Assembly (NCBI RefSeq): GCF_000152625.1
Contig: NZ_CH724156.1
Coordinates: forward strand, 2,132,569-2,196,568
Length of the DNA: 64,000 nucleotides
Direction of reading: 5' to 3'
From: Roseovarius nubinhibens ISM
GTDB lineage: Bacteria > Pseudomonadota > Alphaproteobacteria > Rhodobacterales > Rhodobacteraceae
Part shown: in pieces, positions 1-8,691 of the stretch
How the letters are laid out: each line of letters begins with the position of its first letter
Numbering within the stretch: position 1 is the first letter of the stretch
The notes under the pieces: generated by a model
Told to the model about the DNA's origin: nothing
The model's database searches: none
What the model saw: only the letters and a program-made list of their open reading frames with translations
Translations under genes and position numbers: made by a program

Positions 1-223
1 TGCGGGTGGTGTCCTTGGGCGTGCCATCCGCGTGATGTTCAAGCCCGAGGATCACGGTGGCCGGATCGGCGCCGAAAACATTGAAGAATGAAAAGGGCGC
101 GAGATTGGTCGAGCCGTCTGGGTTGCAGGTGGTGACCCAGGCAATGGGCCGCGGGATCACCACACCGCACAAGAGCTTGTAGCGGTCCCGCGGGTCGAGC
201 TTGCCAAGGTCGATGTCCAGCAT
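1..223 (-). CDS. Flavin reductase-like domain protein (partial, N-terminal 74 codons)
   Basis: Only the 5' part is in the window; the gene continues beyond base 1. The translation begins MLDIDLGKLDPRDRYKLL and continues with VVIPRPIAWVTT and APFSFFNVFGADP, the signature of the FMN-binding split-barrel flavin reductase family (NtaB/DIM6-like). These proteins reduce FMN for a partner monooxygenase or bind FMN themselves. It starts 9 bp after the stop of the carbamoylase gene on the same strand, so it is probably the last visible member of the hydantoin operon. The partner oxygenase and real substrate cannot be seen. Confidence 0.8.
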   Translation of the reverse strand, partial: MLDIDLGKLDPRDRYKLLCGVVIPRPIAWVTTCNPDGSTNLAPFSFFNVFGADPATVILGLEHHADGTPKDTTR

Positions 224-232
224 GTCAGGCGC

Positions 233-1159
233 TCAATCCGGCAAGACGACGCCGGTCTGACTGCAGATCAGCCCGTAATGTTCGATCCGGCGATGGCGCG
301 CGAAATCAAAGATGGTCGATTTGCCGAAGCTGCAGGCGTCCATGTCACAGGCATGCACGATCAGTTCATCGCCCTCGGTTTCGGCCCGGGCCATCACATA
401 GCCATTGGGATCGACAATCATGCTGCCCCCCATGAGCGGATGACCGTCCTCGTCGCCCGCCTTGGCCACGCCGACCACCCAGGTGGCGTTTTGATAGGCC
501 GCCGAAGTCATCGACAGTTCCGAATGGTAGAGCCGCTTTTCCAGCCCTTCGACCGAATCCTGCGAATTGACCGAGGGCGTGTTATAGCCAAGCATCACCA
601 GCTCGACCCCTTGCAGCCCCATCACGCGATAGGTCTCGGGCCAGCGCCGGTCGTTGCAGATGCACATGCCCATGATCGCATCCATGTTGCGCCACACCTG
701 AAAGCCGGTGTCGCCCGGTTCGAAATAACGCTTTTCAAGATGCTGAAAGGCGCGATCATGATCGAATTCGGAATGACCGGGCAGATGGGTCTTGCGGTAT
801 TTGCCGACGATGTTGCCGTCGCGGTCGGTGAGGATCGAGGTGTTGAAATGGCGCCCCTCGGGTGTCAGCTCGGCATAGCCGAAAGAGATCGCAATCTGTG
901 CCTCGCGGGCGGCGGCAAAGAGCGGCGCGGTGGCGGCATTGGGCATTTCGCGTTCGAACCATTGGTCGACCTCGGCCTGATCTTCCATGTACCAGCGCGG
1001 AAAAAACGTGGTCAGGCAGAGTTCGGGAAACACCACAAGATCACAGCCCGCCCCTTTGGCCTGCTGTAACAGGGCGATCATCCGGTCGACCACCTCCTCG
1101 CGCGTGTCGGCCTTCTGAATAGGGCCCATCTGGGCGCCGCCAATGACAATCTCACGCAT
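233..1159 (-). CDS. N-carbamoyl-D-amino-acid hydrolase (nitrilase superfamily)
   Basis: 308 aa, the usual length of D-carbamoylases. It hydrolyses N-carbamoyl-D-amino acids to D-amino acid, CO2 and ammonia in the cytosol. The Glu-Lys-Cys triad is visible as E46 (FPELCLTTFFPRW), K123 (YRKTHLPG) and C168 (CICNDRRWPE). The motifs FNTSIL, FQHLEKRYFEPGD and HRRIEHYGLI match the Agrobacterium-type enzyme closely. It lies downstream of a polar amino acid ABC transporter and opposite a D-hydantoinase, so the two enzymes form a complete hydantoin-to-D-amino-acid route. The natural substrate is inferred only. A beta-ureidopropionase role is less likely because the D-carbamoylase signature is so complete. 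Confidence 0.9.
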   Translation of the reverse strand: MREIVIGGAQMGPIQKADTREEVVDRMIALLQQAKGAGCDLVVFPELCLTTFFPRWYMEDQAEVDQWFEREMPNAATAPLFAAAREAQIAISFGYAELTPEGRHFNTSILTDRDGNIVGKYRKTHLPGHSEFDHDRAFQHLEKRYFEPGDTGFQVWRNMDAIMGMCICNDRRWPETYRVMGLQGVELVMLGYNTPSVNSQDSVEGLEKRLYHSELSMTSAAYQNATWVVGVAKAGDEDGHPLMGGSMIVDPNGYVMARAETEGDELIVHACDMDACSFGKSTIFDFARHRRIEHYGLICSQTGVVLPD

Positions 1160-1183
1160 CTGCGTTTCCTTCCTTCAACTGGT

Positions 1184-1849
1184 CTAATGAGCGATGCGGC
1201 GTTCGAACCGGCTGACAAGCCGGACGAGGGGCCACAAAATGACGAGGTAAATGCCTGCCGCGAGCACGAGCGGAGAGGCGCTATAAGTGACCGAGCGCGC
1301 CATATCGGCGGCATAGAGCATCTCGGCCAGCGACACGACAGAGGCGAGCGAGGTGAGCTTGACCACTTCGATCGTGTTGGAGATGAGATCGGGCAGCACG
1401 TTGCGCACCGCCTGCGGCAGCACGACATAGGCCATGGTCTGGGACGCGCCGAGCCCGGTGGAGCGCGCGGCCTCGGTCTGACCCGTGCCGACCGAGCCGA
1501 TGCCGGCGCGAAAGATCTCGCCGTAATAGGCCGAGTTGTTGAGCAAGAAGGCAATCGCCACGGCGGCAAAGGGCGACAGGCGCAGCCCGGCAAAGGGCAG
1601 GCCGGAGTAGACAAAGATCAGCAGCACGAGCGGCGGGATCGCGCGGAAAAAGTCGACAAACCCCACCGTCGCCCAGCGCAGCGCACGGTTCTGGCTCAGC
1701 ATGCCGAGCGCCGCAAAGAGCCCACCCAAAAGCCCCATGGGAATGACCACGGCACAGATCGCCAGCGTCATCCAGAGCCCGCGCAGGATCGTGGGCCAGG
1801 CGGCGATCATGATCTCGATATTGAAGAATTGTTCGATCAACTGGTCCAT
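1184..1849 (-). CDS. Polar amino acid ABC transporter permease (HisM/GlnP family)
   Basis: 221 aa inner-membrane permease with about five hydrophobic segments. It carries the family's EAA-type cytoplasmic loop (EAARSTGLGASQTMAYVVLPQAVRNVLP) and an N-terminal FFRAIPPLV motif. It pairs with the second permease, whose stop lies 5 bp upstream, to make the heteromeric channel driven by the ATPase further upstream. The operon also holds the D-carbamoylase, so the likely cargo is an N-carbamoyl amino acid, hydantoin or a related amide; this is inferred from context only. Confidence 0.88.
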   Translation of the reverse strand: MDQLIEQFFNIEIMIAAWPTILRGLWMTLAICAVVIPMGLLGGLFAALGMLSQNRALRWATVGFVDFFRAIPPLVLLIFVYSGLPFAGLRLSPFAAVAIAFLLNNSAYYGEIFRAGIGSVGTGQTEAARSTGLGASQTMAYVVLPQAVRNVLPDLISNTIEVVKLTSLASVVSLAEMLYAADMARSVTYSASPLVLAAGIYLVILWPLVRLVSRFERRIAH

Positions 1850-1853
1850 CGGA

Positions 1854-2552
1854 TCACGCCTTCTTCCACGAGTAGCGCCGTTCGAGCCAGCGCGACATGA
1901 TCACGAAGGGCAGGAAAAGCAGCACATAGGCCAGCGCCGCCAGCAGGAGGGGCGAGGCGTTGCCGGAAAAGCTCTGAGCTGTGGTGGCCTGATTGAGAAT
2001 GTCGGGCACCCCGATCACCGTGCCGAGGGCGGTCATCTTGGTGATGGCGATGGCACGGTTGGTGAGCGGCGGGATCGCAAGGCGCATCGCCTGCGGCAAG
2101 ATCACATAGCCGAGCGTCTGGGTAAAGCCGAGCCCGGTCGAGCGCGCGGCCTCCCACTGGCCCTTGTCGACCGAGGTGATGCCCGCCCAGAGGATTTCCT
2201 CGGCAAAGGCCGCGAGGATCAGCGTCAGCACCACAAAGAGCACCATGAAGGCCGACAGGTATATGCCCGCATTGGGCAGGCCGAAAAAGACCAGAAGGAT
2301 CACCACCAGAGGCGGTAGGGCACGGAACACATCGGCAAAGACCACGATGAGAAAGGAGAGCGGCCCGACGCGGTACGCCCGCAGGCAGGCCAGAAGCGTG
2401 CCGAGCGTCATGCCGACGAGGATGATCAGCACCGACAGCCAGACGGTGACCCCGACCCCGGCGAGGATCGACGGGGCGTATTTGACCAGCACCTCCCAGT
2501 TGAGAAAGGTCTGGGCAAAGCGTTCGAGCCCGCTGAGCGCCTCTGTTTCCAT
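1854..2552 (-). CDS. Polar amino acid ABC transporter permease (second subunit)
   Basis: 232 aa from the ATG at 2552; a longer frame reaches 2705 but would be antisense-like sequence inside the ATPase gene. The start codon sits just after the ATPase stop (2554-2556), giving tight translational coupling. It has an N-terminal periplasmic or amphipathic stretch, about five transmembrane helices, the VFRALPPLVVILLVFFGLP segment and the EAARSTGLGFTQTLGYVILPQAM loop that docks to the ATPase. It is homologous to the neighbouring permease, as usual for HisQM/GltJK pairs. Confidence 0.88.
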   Translation of the reverse strand: METEALSGLERFAQTFLNWEVLVKYAPSILAGVGVTVWLSVLIILVGMTLGTLLACLRAYRVGPLSFLIVVFADVFRALPPLVVILLVFFGLPNAGIYLSAFMVLFVVLTLILAAFAEEILWAGITSVDKGQWEAARSTGLGFTQTLGYVILPQAMRLAIPPLTNRAIAITKMTALGTVIGVPDILNQATTAQSFSGNASPLLLAALAYVLLFLPFVIMSRWLERRYSWKKA

Positions 2553-2553
2553 C

Positions 2554-3309
2554 TCAGGCGCCCCCGGTGACGCGGGACAGGAAGCTGCGCGTGCGGGCGT
2601 GGTTCGGGTTCTCGAAAATCCGCTCGGGGCTGCCCTGTTCGACGATCTGCCCGTCATCCATGATAATGACGCGGTCGGCGGCCTCGCGGGCGAATTGCAT
2701 TTCATGGCTAACGACCAGCATGGTCATGCCGGTCTCTTTCAACTCGCGCATCACGGCGAGCACATCGCCCACAAGCTCGGGGTCGAGCGCCGAGGTCGGT
2801 TCGTCAAAGAGCATCACCTGCGGCTCGAGCGCGAGGGCGCGGGCGATGGCGACGCGCTGTTGCTGACCGCCGGACAGGGCGGCGGGCAGGTTTTCGGATT
2901 TATCGGCGAGCCCCACCTGTTCGAGCGCCGCCATGGCGCGGGCATCCGCCTCGTCGCGCGACTGGCCGAGCACCTTGCGCAGGGCCAGTGTCACGTTGCG
3001 GCGCGCCGAGAGATGCGGGTAGAGGTTGAAGGATTGAAACACCATTCCAATACGCTGGCGTATGGCATTGAGATCGACGCCTTTGCCGGTGACCGGATCG
3101 CCTTCGAGAAAGATGTCGCCCGCGTCCGGCTCTTCGAGCCGGTTACAGCAGCGCAGCATGGTGGATTTGCCTGATCCGGACGGCCCGAGCACAAAGACCA
3201 GCTCGCTATGTTCGACGCTGATATCGACGCCCTTCAGCGCGTGAAAAGTTCCGAAATGCTTGTGCAGGCCGCGAACCTCGAGCGAGGGGCGTTGCGTGGG
3301 GGCGTTCAT
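2554..3309 (-). CDS. Polar amino acid ABC transporter ATP-binding protein
   Basis: 251 aa from ATG 3309; an in-frame extension to 3390 lacks family similarity. It shows Walker [10 protein letters not shown] (about residues 42-50), the Q-loop [11 protein letters not shown], the signature LSGGQQQR, Walker [10 protein letters not shown] and the switch His in VVSHEM. This is the GlnQ/HisP type with the typical [18 protein letters not shown]-terminus. It powers uptake through the two downstream permeases with the upstream-encoded binding protein. Confidence 0.92.
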   Translation of the reverse strand: MNAPTQRPSLEVRGLHKHFGTFHALKGVDISVEHSELVFVLGPSGSGKSTMLRCCNRLEEPDAGDIFLEGDPVTGKGVDLNAIRQRIGMVFQSFNLYPHLSARRNVTLALRKVLGQSRDEADARAMAALEQVGLADKSENLPAALSGGQQQRVAIARALALEPQVMLFDEPTSALDPELVGDVLAVMRELKETGMTMLVVSHEMQFAREAADRVIIMDDGQIVEQGSPERIFENPNHARTRSFLSRVTGGA

Positions 3310-3356
3310 GAGGGCAGGTCTTTCGGCTGTGTTCGGACGGGGCGGTAACGGGGCGG

Positions 3357-3388
3357 AAAAGGGCTCCGCCGCACTGGGCGGCGAAGCC
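3357..3388 (-). terminator. Imperfect hairpin with T-run between binding-protein and ATPase genes
   Basis: On the minus strand an 11-bp stem with one mismatch (arms 3378-3388 and 3362-3372, 5-nt loop) is followed by C and four Ts. It sits just after the solute-binding-protein gene. Such leaky terminators commonly make the binding protein more abundant than the rest of the transporter; that role is inferred. Confidence 0.5.
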
Positions 3389-3408
3389 AAGTCTCGGGGA
3401 GAGAGAGG

Positions 3409-4242
3409 TTAACAGCTGGGGGTGTGCCCATCCTCGGCATAGCCATCGAAACCGGGCTGGCCATGGCCGGGCAGCGGCGTCAGCGCGACCGAGCCTTCGG
3501 CGGGGGGCATGCCGAACCATTTCTCATGCATGGCCGCGATCGTGCCGTCGATCTTCATGCATTCGATCACGTTTTCGACCGTATCGCGCAGTTCGGTGTC
3601 TTCCTTGCGGAAGGGCATCCCCCAGACCTTGCCGGTGGAATAGAGAAAGCTGGTCTCGATATTGGGGTTCTTCTTGGCGGCCCAGGCCGACACGGTGTTG
3701 CCCGCGACATTGGCAAAGGCGCGGCCCGAGATGACGGCTTGGACGGCGTCGGTGTTGCTGCCAAAGCTTTCCACGGTCCAGCCGATTTCATCGGCCAGCT
3801 CGCGCGCCCAGCTGTCATAGGCCGAGCCCTTGTTCACGGCGATGACCTTGCCATTGAACTCCTTGAGATCGGTGATCTCAGGGGTGCCGGCTTTGACCAC
3901 GAACTGAAAGTCGGTGTTCAGATAGCCCTCGGAGAAGAGCAGGTTGTTGGCGCGCTCCTCGGTGATCGTGGTGGGGGCCACGACGAAATCATAGGTGCCG
4001 GCCTGCAGCCCCGGCAGGATGCCCGAGAATTGCGTGGCGACGATATTCATCTCGGCACCGAGACGTTTGCCGATTTCATTGGCCAGATCGACGTTAAAGC
4101 CTTCGATCCCGCCGTCGAGCTTGGGCATGGCATGGGGGGCGAAAGTCCCGTCGAGGGCAACGGTATAGCTGTCCTTGGCGAGCGCTGGCCCGGTGATCAT
4201 CGCGGCCGTGATGGCCGCAGTCGCGAAGAGGCGCGTAAACAT
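3409..4242 (-). CDS. Polar amino acid ABC transporter substrate-binding protein
   Basis: 277 aa from ATG 4242, chosen because an AGGGAA ribosome site lies 8-9 nt upstream and a clean signal peptide follows (MFTRLFATAAITAAMITGPALA, cleavage about residue 22). The mature protein is a family 3 (SBP_bac_3) periplasmic binding protein with YTVALDGTFAPHAMP near the N-terminus, GFNVDLANEIGKRL, FVVAPTTITEERANNLLFSEGYL and GSAYDSWA. It is the first gene of the transporter/carbamoylase operon. The ligand is unknown; the neighbours suggest carbamoyl amino acids or hydantoins. Confidence 0.9.
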   Translation of the reverse strand: MFTRLFATAAITAAMITGPALAKDSYTVALDGTFAPHAMPKLDGGIEGFNVDLANEIGKRLGAEMNIVATQFSGILPGLQAGTYDFVVAPTTITEERANNLLFSEGYLNTDFQFVVKAGTPEITDLKEFNGKVIAVNKGSAYDSWARELADEIGWTVESFGSNTDAVQAVISGRAFANVAGNTVSAWAAKKNPNIETSFLYSTGKVWGMPFRKEDTELRDTVENVIECMKIDGTIAAMHEKWFGMPPAEGSVALTPLPGHGQPGFDGYAEDGHTPSC

Positions 4243-4604
4243 GGTTGAACTTCCCTGTGATTCATTATGATTGAGGTCATAACTATAAATTTCACGCGGT
4301 CTGGTCATAGAAATAATGGTGCCAGCCTTATTAAACTTTCGATATGTCTATATGCACATCTTATAAATGCGGTCAAAAAACGTTTTTGATTAATTGATGT
4401 GCAGGAGCGAATTGAGCGCTTAAATATTTGACTTTGCTTGGGTATTCCTCCCAACGGGCGCGATATCGCGATGGTCACCCCCGGTGGCTTGCCCTAATTT
4501 TGACCAGCGGGGCAACGGCTTGACCTCTGCCGCGAAACTGCCAGTCATGGGGCAAAGCGAAAACCACCGGGCCGCAGGGCGGCACCGGCAGCAGGGAGAT
4601 GGAG
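4243..4604. promoter_or_regulatory. Divergent AT-rich promoter region of the hydantoin cluster
   Basis: This 362-bp gap separates the minus-strand transporter operon from the plus-strand SDR/hydantoinase operon. The left half is strikingly A+T-rich for this genome. It holds two direct copies of GGTCATA (4275-4281 and 4303-4309, 28 bp apart) close to the binding-protein gene and a perfect 12-bp palindrome CGCGATATCGCG at 4459-4470. I found no credible ORF. The motifs are candidate sites for the GlxA-type regulator encoded at 6981, which is inference. Confidence 0.5.
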
Positions 4605-5393
4605 ATGGATCTGGGATTGAGCGGCAAGGGCGCGCTGGTGTTGTCATCCTCGCGCGGGCTTGGGCTTGGGATCGCGCAGGCGCTGGCCGAGGAAGGGGCG
4701 AATGTCCTGCTCACCGGGCGCAACGCGCAGGCGCTTGCCGCGAATGCGGCGGCGATCAACGCGCGCGGCAAGGGCACGGCCCATACCCATGTCTTTGATC
4801 TCAATGACGCGGGCGCGGTGCCGGGTCTCGTCGCGGCGGCGCGGGCGGCGCTGGGCCGCATCGACATTCTTGTGAACAACACGGGCGGGCCGCCGCCGGG
4901 CCGGATGGCGGATGTCGATCCGGCGCTTCTTGCCACGCATTTCGATGCGATGGTGCTGCGGCTGGCCGAGATCACCCAGGCGGTTCTGCCCGATATGCGC
5001 GAGGCTGGCTGGGGCCGGATCATCACCGTGGGCTCGTCCGGTGTGGTGCAACCCATTCCCAATCTCGGGCTTTCAAACGCGCTGCGCTCGGCGCTGGTGG
5101 GCTGGTCGAAATCGCTGTCGAATGACCTCGCGGGCGAGGGGATCACCGTCAACATGCTCTTGCCCGGCCGTATCCATACCGACCGTGTCGACGAGCTTGA
5201 CGCCGCCGCTGCCAAACGCACGGGTCAGGACGTCGACGCCGTGCGCAAGGCGTCGCGGGCCGCGATCCCGGCGGGGCGTTATGGTAAGGTGGAGGAGTTC
5301 GGCGCGGTGGCGGCCTTTCTCGCAAGTGCCCAGGCCAGCTATGTCACCGGAAGCCTGATCCGCTGTGATGGCGGGTCGATCAAATCGGTCTGA
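4605..5393 (+). CDS. Atypical short-chain dehydrogenase/reductase (BKR-like)
   Basis: 262 aa; ATG 4605 is preferred over ATG 4599 because the AGGGAG ribosome site ends right at 4598. The Rossmann fold is recognisable (GALVLSSSRGLGLGIA, VLLTGRN, DILVNNTGGPPPG, GITVNMLLPGRI, YVTGSLIRCDGG). The glycine motif is SSSRGLG rather than TGxxxGxG. The catalytic YxxxK is absent: by my alignment Ser157 and Arg161 take those places in NLGLSNALRSALVGW. That matches the known BKR-like atypical SDR group, whose reaction is undefined. It is the first gene of an operon with the hydantoinase, 11 bp ahead of the chosen start of that gene. Confidence 0.85.
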   Translation: MDLGLSGKGALVLSSSRGLGLGIAQALAEEGANVLLTGRNAQALAANAAAINARGKGTAHTHVFDLNDAGAVPGLVAAARAALGRIDILVNNTGGPPPGRMADVDPALLATHFDAMVLRLAEITQAVLPDMREAGWGRIITVGSSGVVQPIPNLGLSNALRSALVGWSKSLSNDLAGEGITVNMLLPGRIHTDRVDELDAAAAKRTGQDVDAVRKASRAAIPAGRYGKVEEFGAVAAFLASAQASYVTGSLIRCDGGSIKSV

Positions 5394-5404
5394 GGAGGAT
5401 GGAG

Positions 5405-6865
5405 ATGAGTTACGATCTGGTCATCAAGAACGGCACATTGGTCACCGCCTCGGAGAGCTACAAGGGCGATCTCGGCATTCGCGACGGGCGTATCGTGGCA
5501 CAGGGCGAAGGGCTCAGCGCGGCGGATGAGATTGACGCCACCGGCAAGCTGGTGATGCCCGGCGGCATCGAGGCCCATTGCCATATCGCACAGGAAAGCG
5601 CGACCGGCGGCATGACGGCGGATGATTATCGCAGCGGCTCGATCAGCGCGGCCTATGGCGGAAATTCCTGTTTCGTGCCCTTCGCGGCGCAGCATCGCCA
5701 TATGGGCGTGCTGGAAACGCTCGACCTTTACGACAGCCGGGCCGAGGGCGCGTCGGTCATCGACTATAGCTATCATCTCATCGTTGCGAACCCGAGCGAA
5801 GAGGCGCTGACCCGCGAATTGCCCGAGGCGTTTCGGCGCGGCATCACCTCGTTCAAGGTCTTCATGACCTATGATCTGATGAATATCGACGACAGCCAGT
5901 TTCTCGACATCCTGACCGTGGCCAAGGCCCATGGCGCGCTGACCATGGTGCATGCCGAGAACAATGGCATGATCAAATGGATGTCCAAACGCCTTTTGGA
6001 CAAGGGGCTGACCGCGCCGCGCTATCACGCGGTGAGCCACCCGGCGCTCGCCGAAGAAGAGGCCATTCACCGCGCCATCAGCCTGGCCAAGCTGGCGGAT
6101 GCGGCGCTGATGATCGTGCATGTCTCGACCAGCGAAGGGGCGGATCTTGTGAGCCGCGCGCGGCTCGACGGGGCGAAGATCCATGCCGAAACCTGCCCGC
6201 AATATCTCTTTCTGACGCGGCAGGACCTGGACCGTCCCGGCATGGAGGGGGCGAAGTTCATGTGCTCGCCCCCGGTGCGCGACGAGGCCACGCAGGCCGC
6301 GCTCTGGCGTCATCTCGAGGCGGGCACCTTCACGGTGTTTTCCTCCGATCACGCGCCCTATCGCTTTGATGAGACCGGCAAGCTCGCCAACGGGCCTGAG
6401 GCCACGTTCAAACAGATCGCCAATGGCATGCCGGGGATTGCGCTGCGCCTGCCGCTGCTTTTCTCGGAAGGGGTGGTCAAGGGCCGGATTTCCGCCAGTC
6501 AATTTGTCGCTCTGTCGAGCACCAATGCCGCGCGGCTCTATGGCATGCTGCCCACCAAGGGCACGCTGGCCATCGGTGCGGATGCCGATATTGCCATCTG
6601 GGACCCGAAAGAGACCCGCAAGGTGACGGTCGAGGATCAGTATGACAATATGGATTACACGCCCTTCGAGGGGATCGAGCTGACCGGCTGGCCGACGACG
6701 GTGCTCACCCGTGGCATCCGGGTGATCGACAACGGCACGCTCATGGTCGAGCCGGGGCATGGCCGGTTCGTTGCCCGCGCGCCCGGCGATTTCGGGCCGC
6801 AACCGGGCCATCGCGCGCCCGAGCTTGACCCGGCGCAGAATTTCGGCGCCGATATCGCGCCTTAA
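5405..6865 (+). CDS. D-hydantoinase / dihydropyrimidinase
   Basis: 486 aa cyclic amidohydrolase opening the ring of hydantoins or dihydropyrimidines to N-carbamoyl amino acids. ATG 5405 is chosen because AGGAGG lies 5 nt upstream; ATG 5399 overlaps that site. All binuclear-metal ligands are in the canonical places: H58 and H60 (IEAHCH), carbamylated K151 (TSFKVFMTY), H183 (VHAEN), H239 (IVHVS) and D315 (SSDHAPY). ETCPQYL is also present. HCH replaces the common HTH. Its product is the substrate of the carbamoylase at 233-1159. Whether it acts on hydantoins, dihydrouracil or another ureide cannot be told. Confidence 0.92.
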   Translation: MSYDLVIKNGTLVTASESYKGDLGIRDGRIVAQGEGLSAADEIDATGKLVMPGGIEAHCHIAQESATGGMTADDYRSGSISAAYGGNSCFVPFAAQHRHMGVLETLDLYDSRAEGASVIDYSYHLIVANPSEEALTRELPEAFRRGITSFKVFMTYDLMNIDDSQFLDILTVAKAHGALTMVHAENNGMIKWMSKRLLDKGLTAPRYHAVSHPALAEEEAIHRAISLAKLADAALMIVHVSTSEGADLVSRARLDGAKIHAETCPQYLFLTRQDLDRPGMEGAKFMCSPPVRDEATQAALWRHLEAGTFTVFSSDHAPYRFDETGKLANGPEATFKQIANGMPGIALRLPLLFSEGVVKGRISASQFVALSSTNAARLYGMLPTKGTLAIGADADIAIWDPKETRKVTVEDQYDNMDYTPFEGIELTGWPTTVLTRGIRVIDNGTLMVEPGHGRFVARAPGDFGPQPGHRAPELDPAQNFGADIAP

Positions 6866-6980
6866 GATCTGGCCCGCGCTTCCCCCGTGCGCTGCCCATT
6901 GTGAACGGGCGGCGCGCGGGCTATCACAGGGGCCGCAACGAGACGCGCCAGTGGTGCCGAGATTTTGCGTTGCGACGAGA

Positions 6981-8060
6981 ATGCAGGACGCCGACCCGAT
7001 GAGCCGCCGCGACATATCCCCGACGACCCCCGCCAAGGATTACTGGGCGATGCATTTCGACCGGGGCGGTCAGGGGCCTGCGCGGTTTGTCTTTCTGCTT
7101 CTCGATAATTTCTCGCACCTGTCGCTGACCACCGCGCTCGAGGCGCTGCGTCAGGCCAATAAGGTGCTGAAATTTCAGCAATTCAGTTGGGCGCTCTGTG
7201 GCGAAGGCGGGCTGTCGAAACAATCTTCTCTGGGGTTTTCCGCCGCGCTCGACATGGGGCTCGAGGATCTGCGGCCCGGTGACACGCTCGTTGTGGTCGG
7301 CGGGGTCGAGGTCGACGCGGGCAGCACCGACGCGGTTCTGGCCTATCTGCGGCGCATGGCGCGGCGGGGCCTGCCGGTGGGCGGGCTCTGCACGGCGGCG
7401 CATACGCTGGCCAAGGCGGGGCTGATGGATGATCGGCGTGCGACCATCCATTGGGAAAACAGCGAAAGTTTCGCGGAAATCTTCGACACCGTGCCGCTCT
7501 GTGATGAGTTCTACGTGCTCGAGGACGGCTATTTCACCACCGCAGGCGGGACCACGGCAATCGACCTGATGCTGGCGCTGTTCACCCGGGCGCTGGGCGG
7601 CGAGGTGGCGACCGGGGTCGCGGCCAACATGAATTACACCAACATCCACGCCATTCAGCGCGAAACCCGGATGACCGCCGCCGAGCGGGAGAGCGTCCGG
7701 CATCCGGTGGTGGTCAAGGCGCTCAACGTCATGGAGCGCGAGATCGAGATGCCGCCGACGCCCTCGGAGATTGCCGAAGAGGTGGGGATTTCCACCCGGC
7801 AGCTTGAGCGGTTGTTCAAACATCACCTCGGGCGGTCGCCCAAGCGCTATTACAACGAATTCCGCGTGCAAAAGGCCTATCGGCTCATCCTGCAGACCGA
7901 TCTCACGGTGATCGAGATCGCCATGGCCTGCGGCTTTAGCTCGGCCTCGCATTTCTCCAAAGTGTTCCGGCAGATCCACAATTGCTCGCCGCTGAGCCTG
8001 CGCCGCGAGCGCGGCGCAGAGGGGCATCTGATGGCCCAGATGACCGGCTATCGCGTCTAA
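6981..8060 (+). CDS. GlxA-family transcriptional regulator (DJ-1/PfpI + AraC HTH)
   Basis: 359 aa from ATG 6981 (ATG 6999 is an alternative; neither has a strong ribosome site). Residues about 20-190 form a DJ-1/PfpI-like domain (FVFLLLDNFSHLSLTTALEALRQAN, DTLVVVGG, GLCTAAHTLAKAGL). The C-terminal 100 residues carry two AraC helix-turn-helix motifs (PSEIAEEVGISTRQLERLF and IEIAMACGFSSASHFSKVF). This architecture is shared with regulators of betaine, carnitine and arginine catabolism. Placed 115 bp after the hydantoinase gene, it is the probable activator of the hydantoin cluster. Its stop overlaps the convergent next gene by 4 bp. Confidence 0.88.
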   Translation: MQDADPMSRRDISPTTPAKDYWAMHFDRGGQGPARFVFLLLDNFSHLSLTTALEALRQANKVLKFQQFSWALCGEGGLSKQSSLGFSAALDMGLEDLRPGDTLVVVGGVEVDAGSTDAVLAYLRRMARRGLPVGGLCTAAHTLAKAGLMDDRRATIHWENSESFAEIFDTVPLCDEFYVLEDGYFTTAGGTTAIDLMLALFTRALGGEVATGVAANMNYTNIHAIQRETRMTAAERESVRHPVVVKALNVMEREIEMPPTPSEIAEEVGISTRQLERLFKHHLGRSPKRYYNEFRVQKAYRLILQTDLTVIEIAMACGFSSASHFSKVFRQIHNCSPLSLRRERGAEGHLMAQMTGYRV

Positions 8061-8596
8061 GCCAGGCCATCCCGGGCGCTGCCTGTGGTGTTATGGCAGG
8101 CGTTATCAAAGTCGAGCGTCTCTGCCTCAAGCGCTGTCAGCAGCCGCGCCGCATCGAGACGAAAATCGGCATGAACCACACGCCCCTCAGGGTCAATCAC
8201 GGTGAACCATGGCGTGCCGCCGGATCGATAATCCTCCATAAAGGTCGGGTAGCGTTCGCCTTCGGGCGGGAGATCGTGACCAAAGGGCATTTTCAGCCCG
8301 TACTGCTCTTGGTTCACGCGCAGTTTGTCCGCCGTGTTCACCTCGGCCCCCTCGAACACCGTTTGGATCACGGCAAAGCCCACACTCCTATCGGCTAGCC
8401 GGTCCTGCAGCAGCCGCAGCGTCGGAAAGCCGCGCGAATGGCAGCCGGGGCACCAGTGTTGAAAACAATAGAGTATCTTGTATCCGGTCCCCAGATCGGC
8501 CAGCCGAAGCGGGCGATCTAGGGGGGCACCCTTGGCGTCGATCCAGTGGGTGACGCGCAGCTCGGGCGCGGTTTGATGAAGTCCTCCAAATTGCAT
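8057..8596 (-). CDS. TlpA/AhpC-like thioredoxin-fold protein
   Basis: 179 aa from ATG 8596, supported by GAGAGGA upstream. It contains a CPGC redox centre at residues 49-52 (YCFQHWCPGCHSRGFPTL) and the thioredoxin cis-Pro region TPWFTVIDPEGRVVHADF. No signal peptide or membrane anchor is visible, so it probably works in the cytosol. It lies just downstream of msrA/msrB on the same strand, pointing to thiol redox repair. Partner and substrate are unknown. Confidence 0.8.
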   Translation of the reverse strand: MQFGGLHQTAPELRVTHWIDAKGAPLDRPLRLADLGTGYKILYCFQHWCPGCHSRGFPTLRLLQDRLADRSVGFAVIQTVFEGAEVNTADKLRVNQEQYGLKMPFGHDLPPEGERYPTFMEDYRSGGTPWFTVIDPEGRVVHADFRLDAARLLTALEAETLDFDNACHNTTGSARDGLA

Positions 8597-8691
8597 GGCA
8601 CGTCCTCTCTGTTTGCCGAAAGCGGGGGCTTTCGGACAGTTGGGGCGAGGCGGGGCGGCATGGGCCGCCCGGCCATATGTCATTTATGCGC

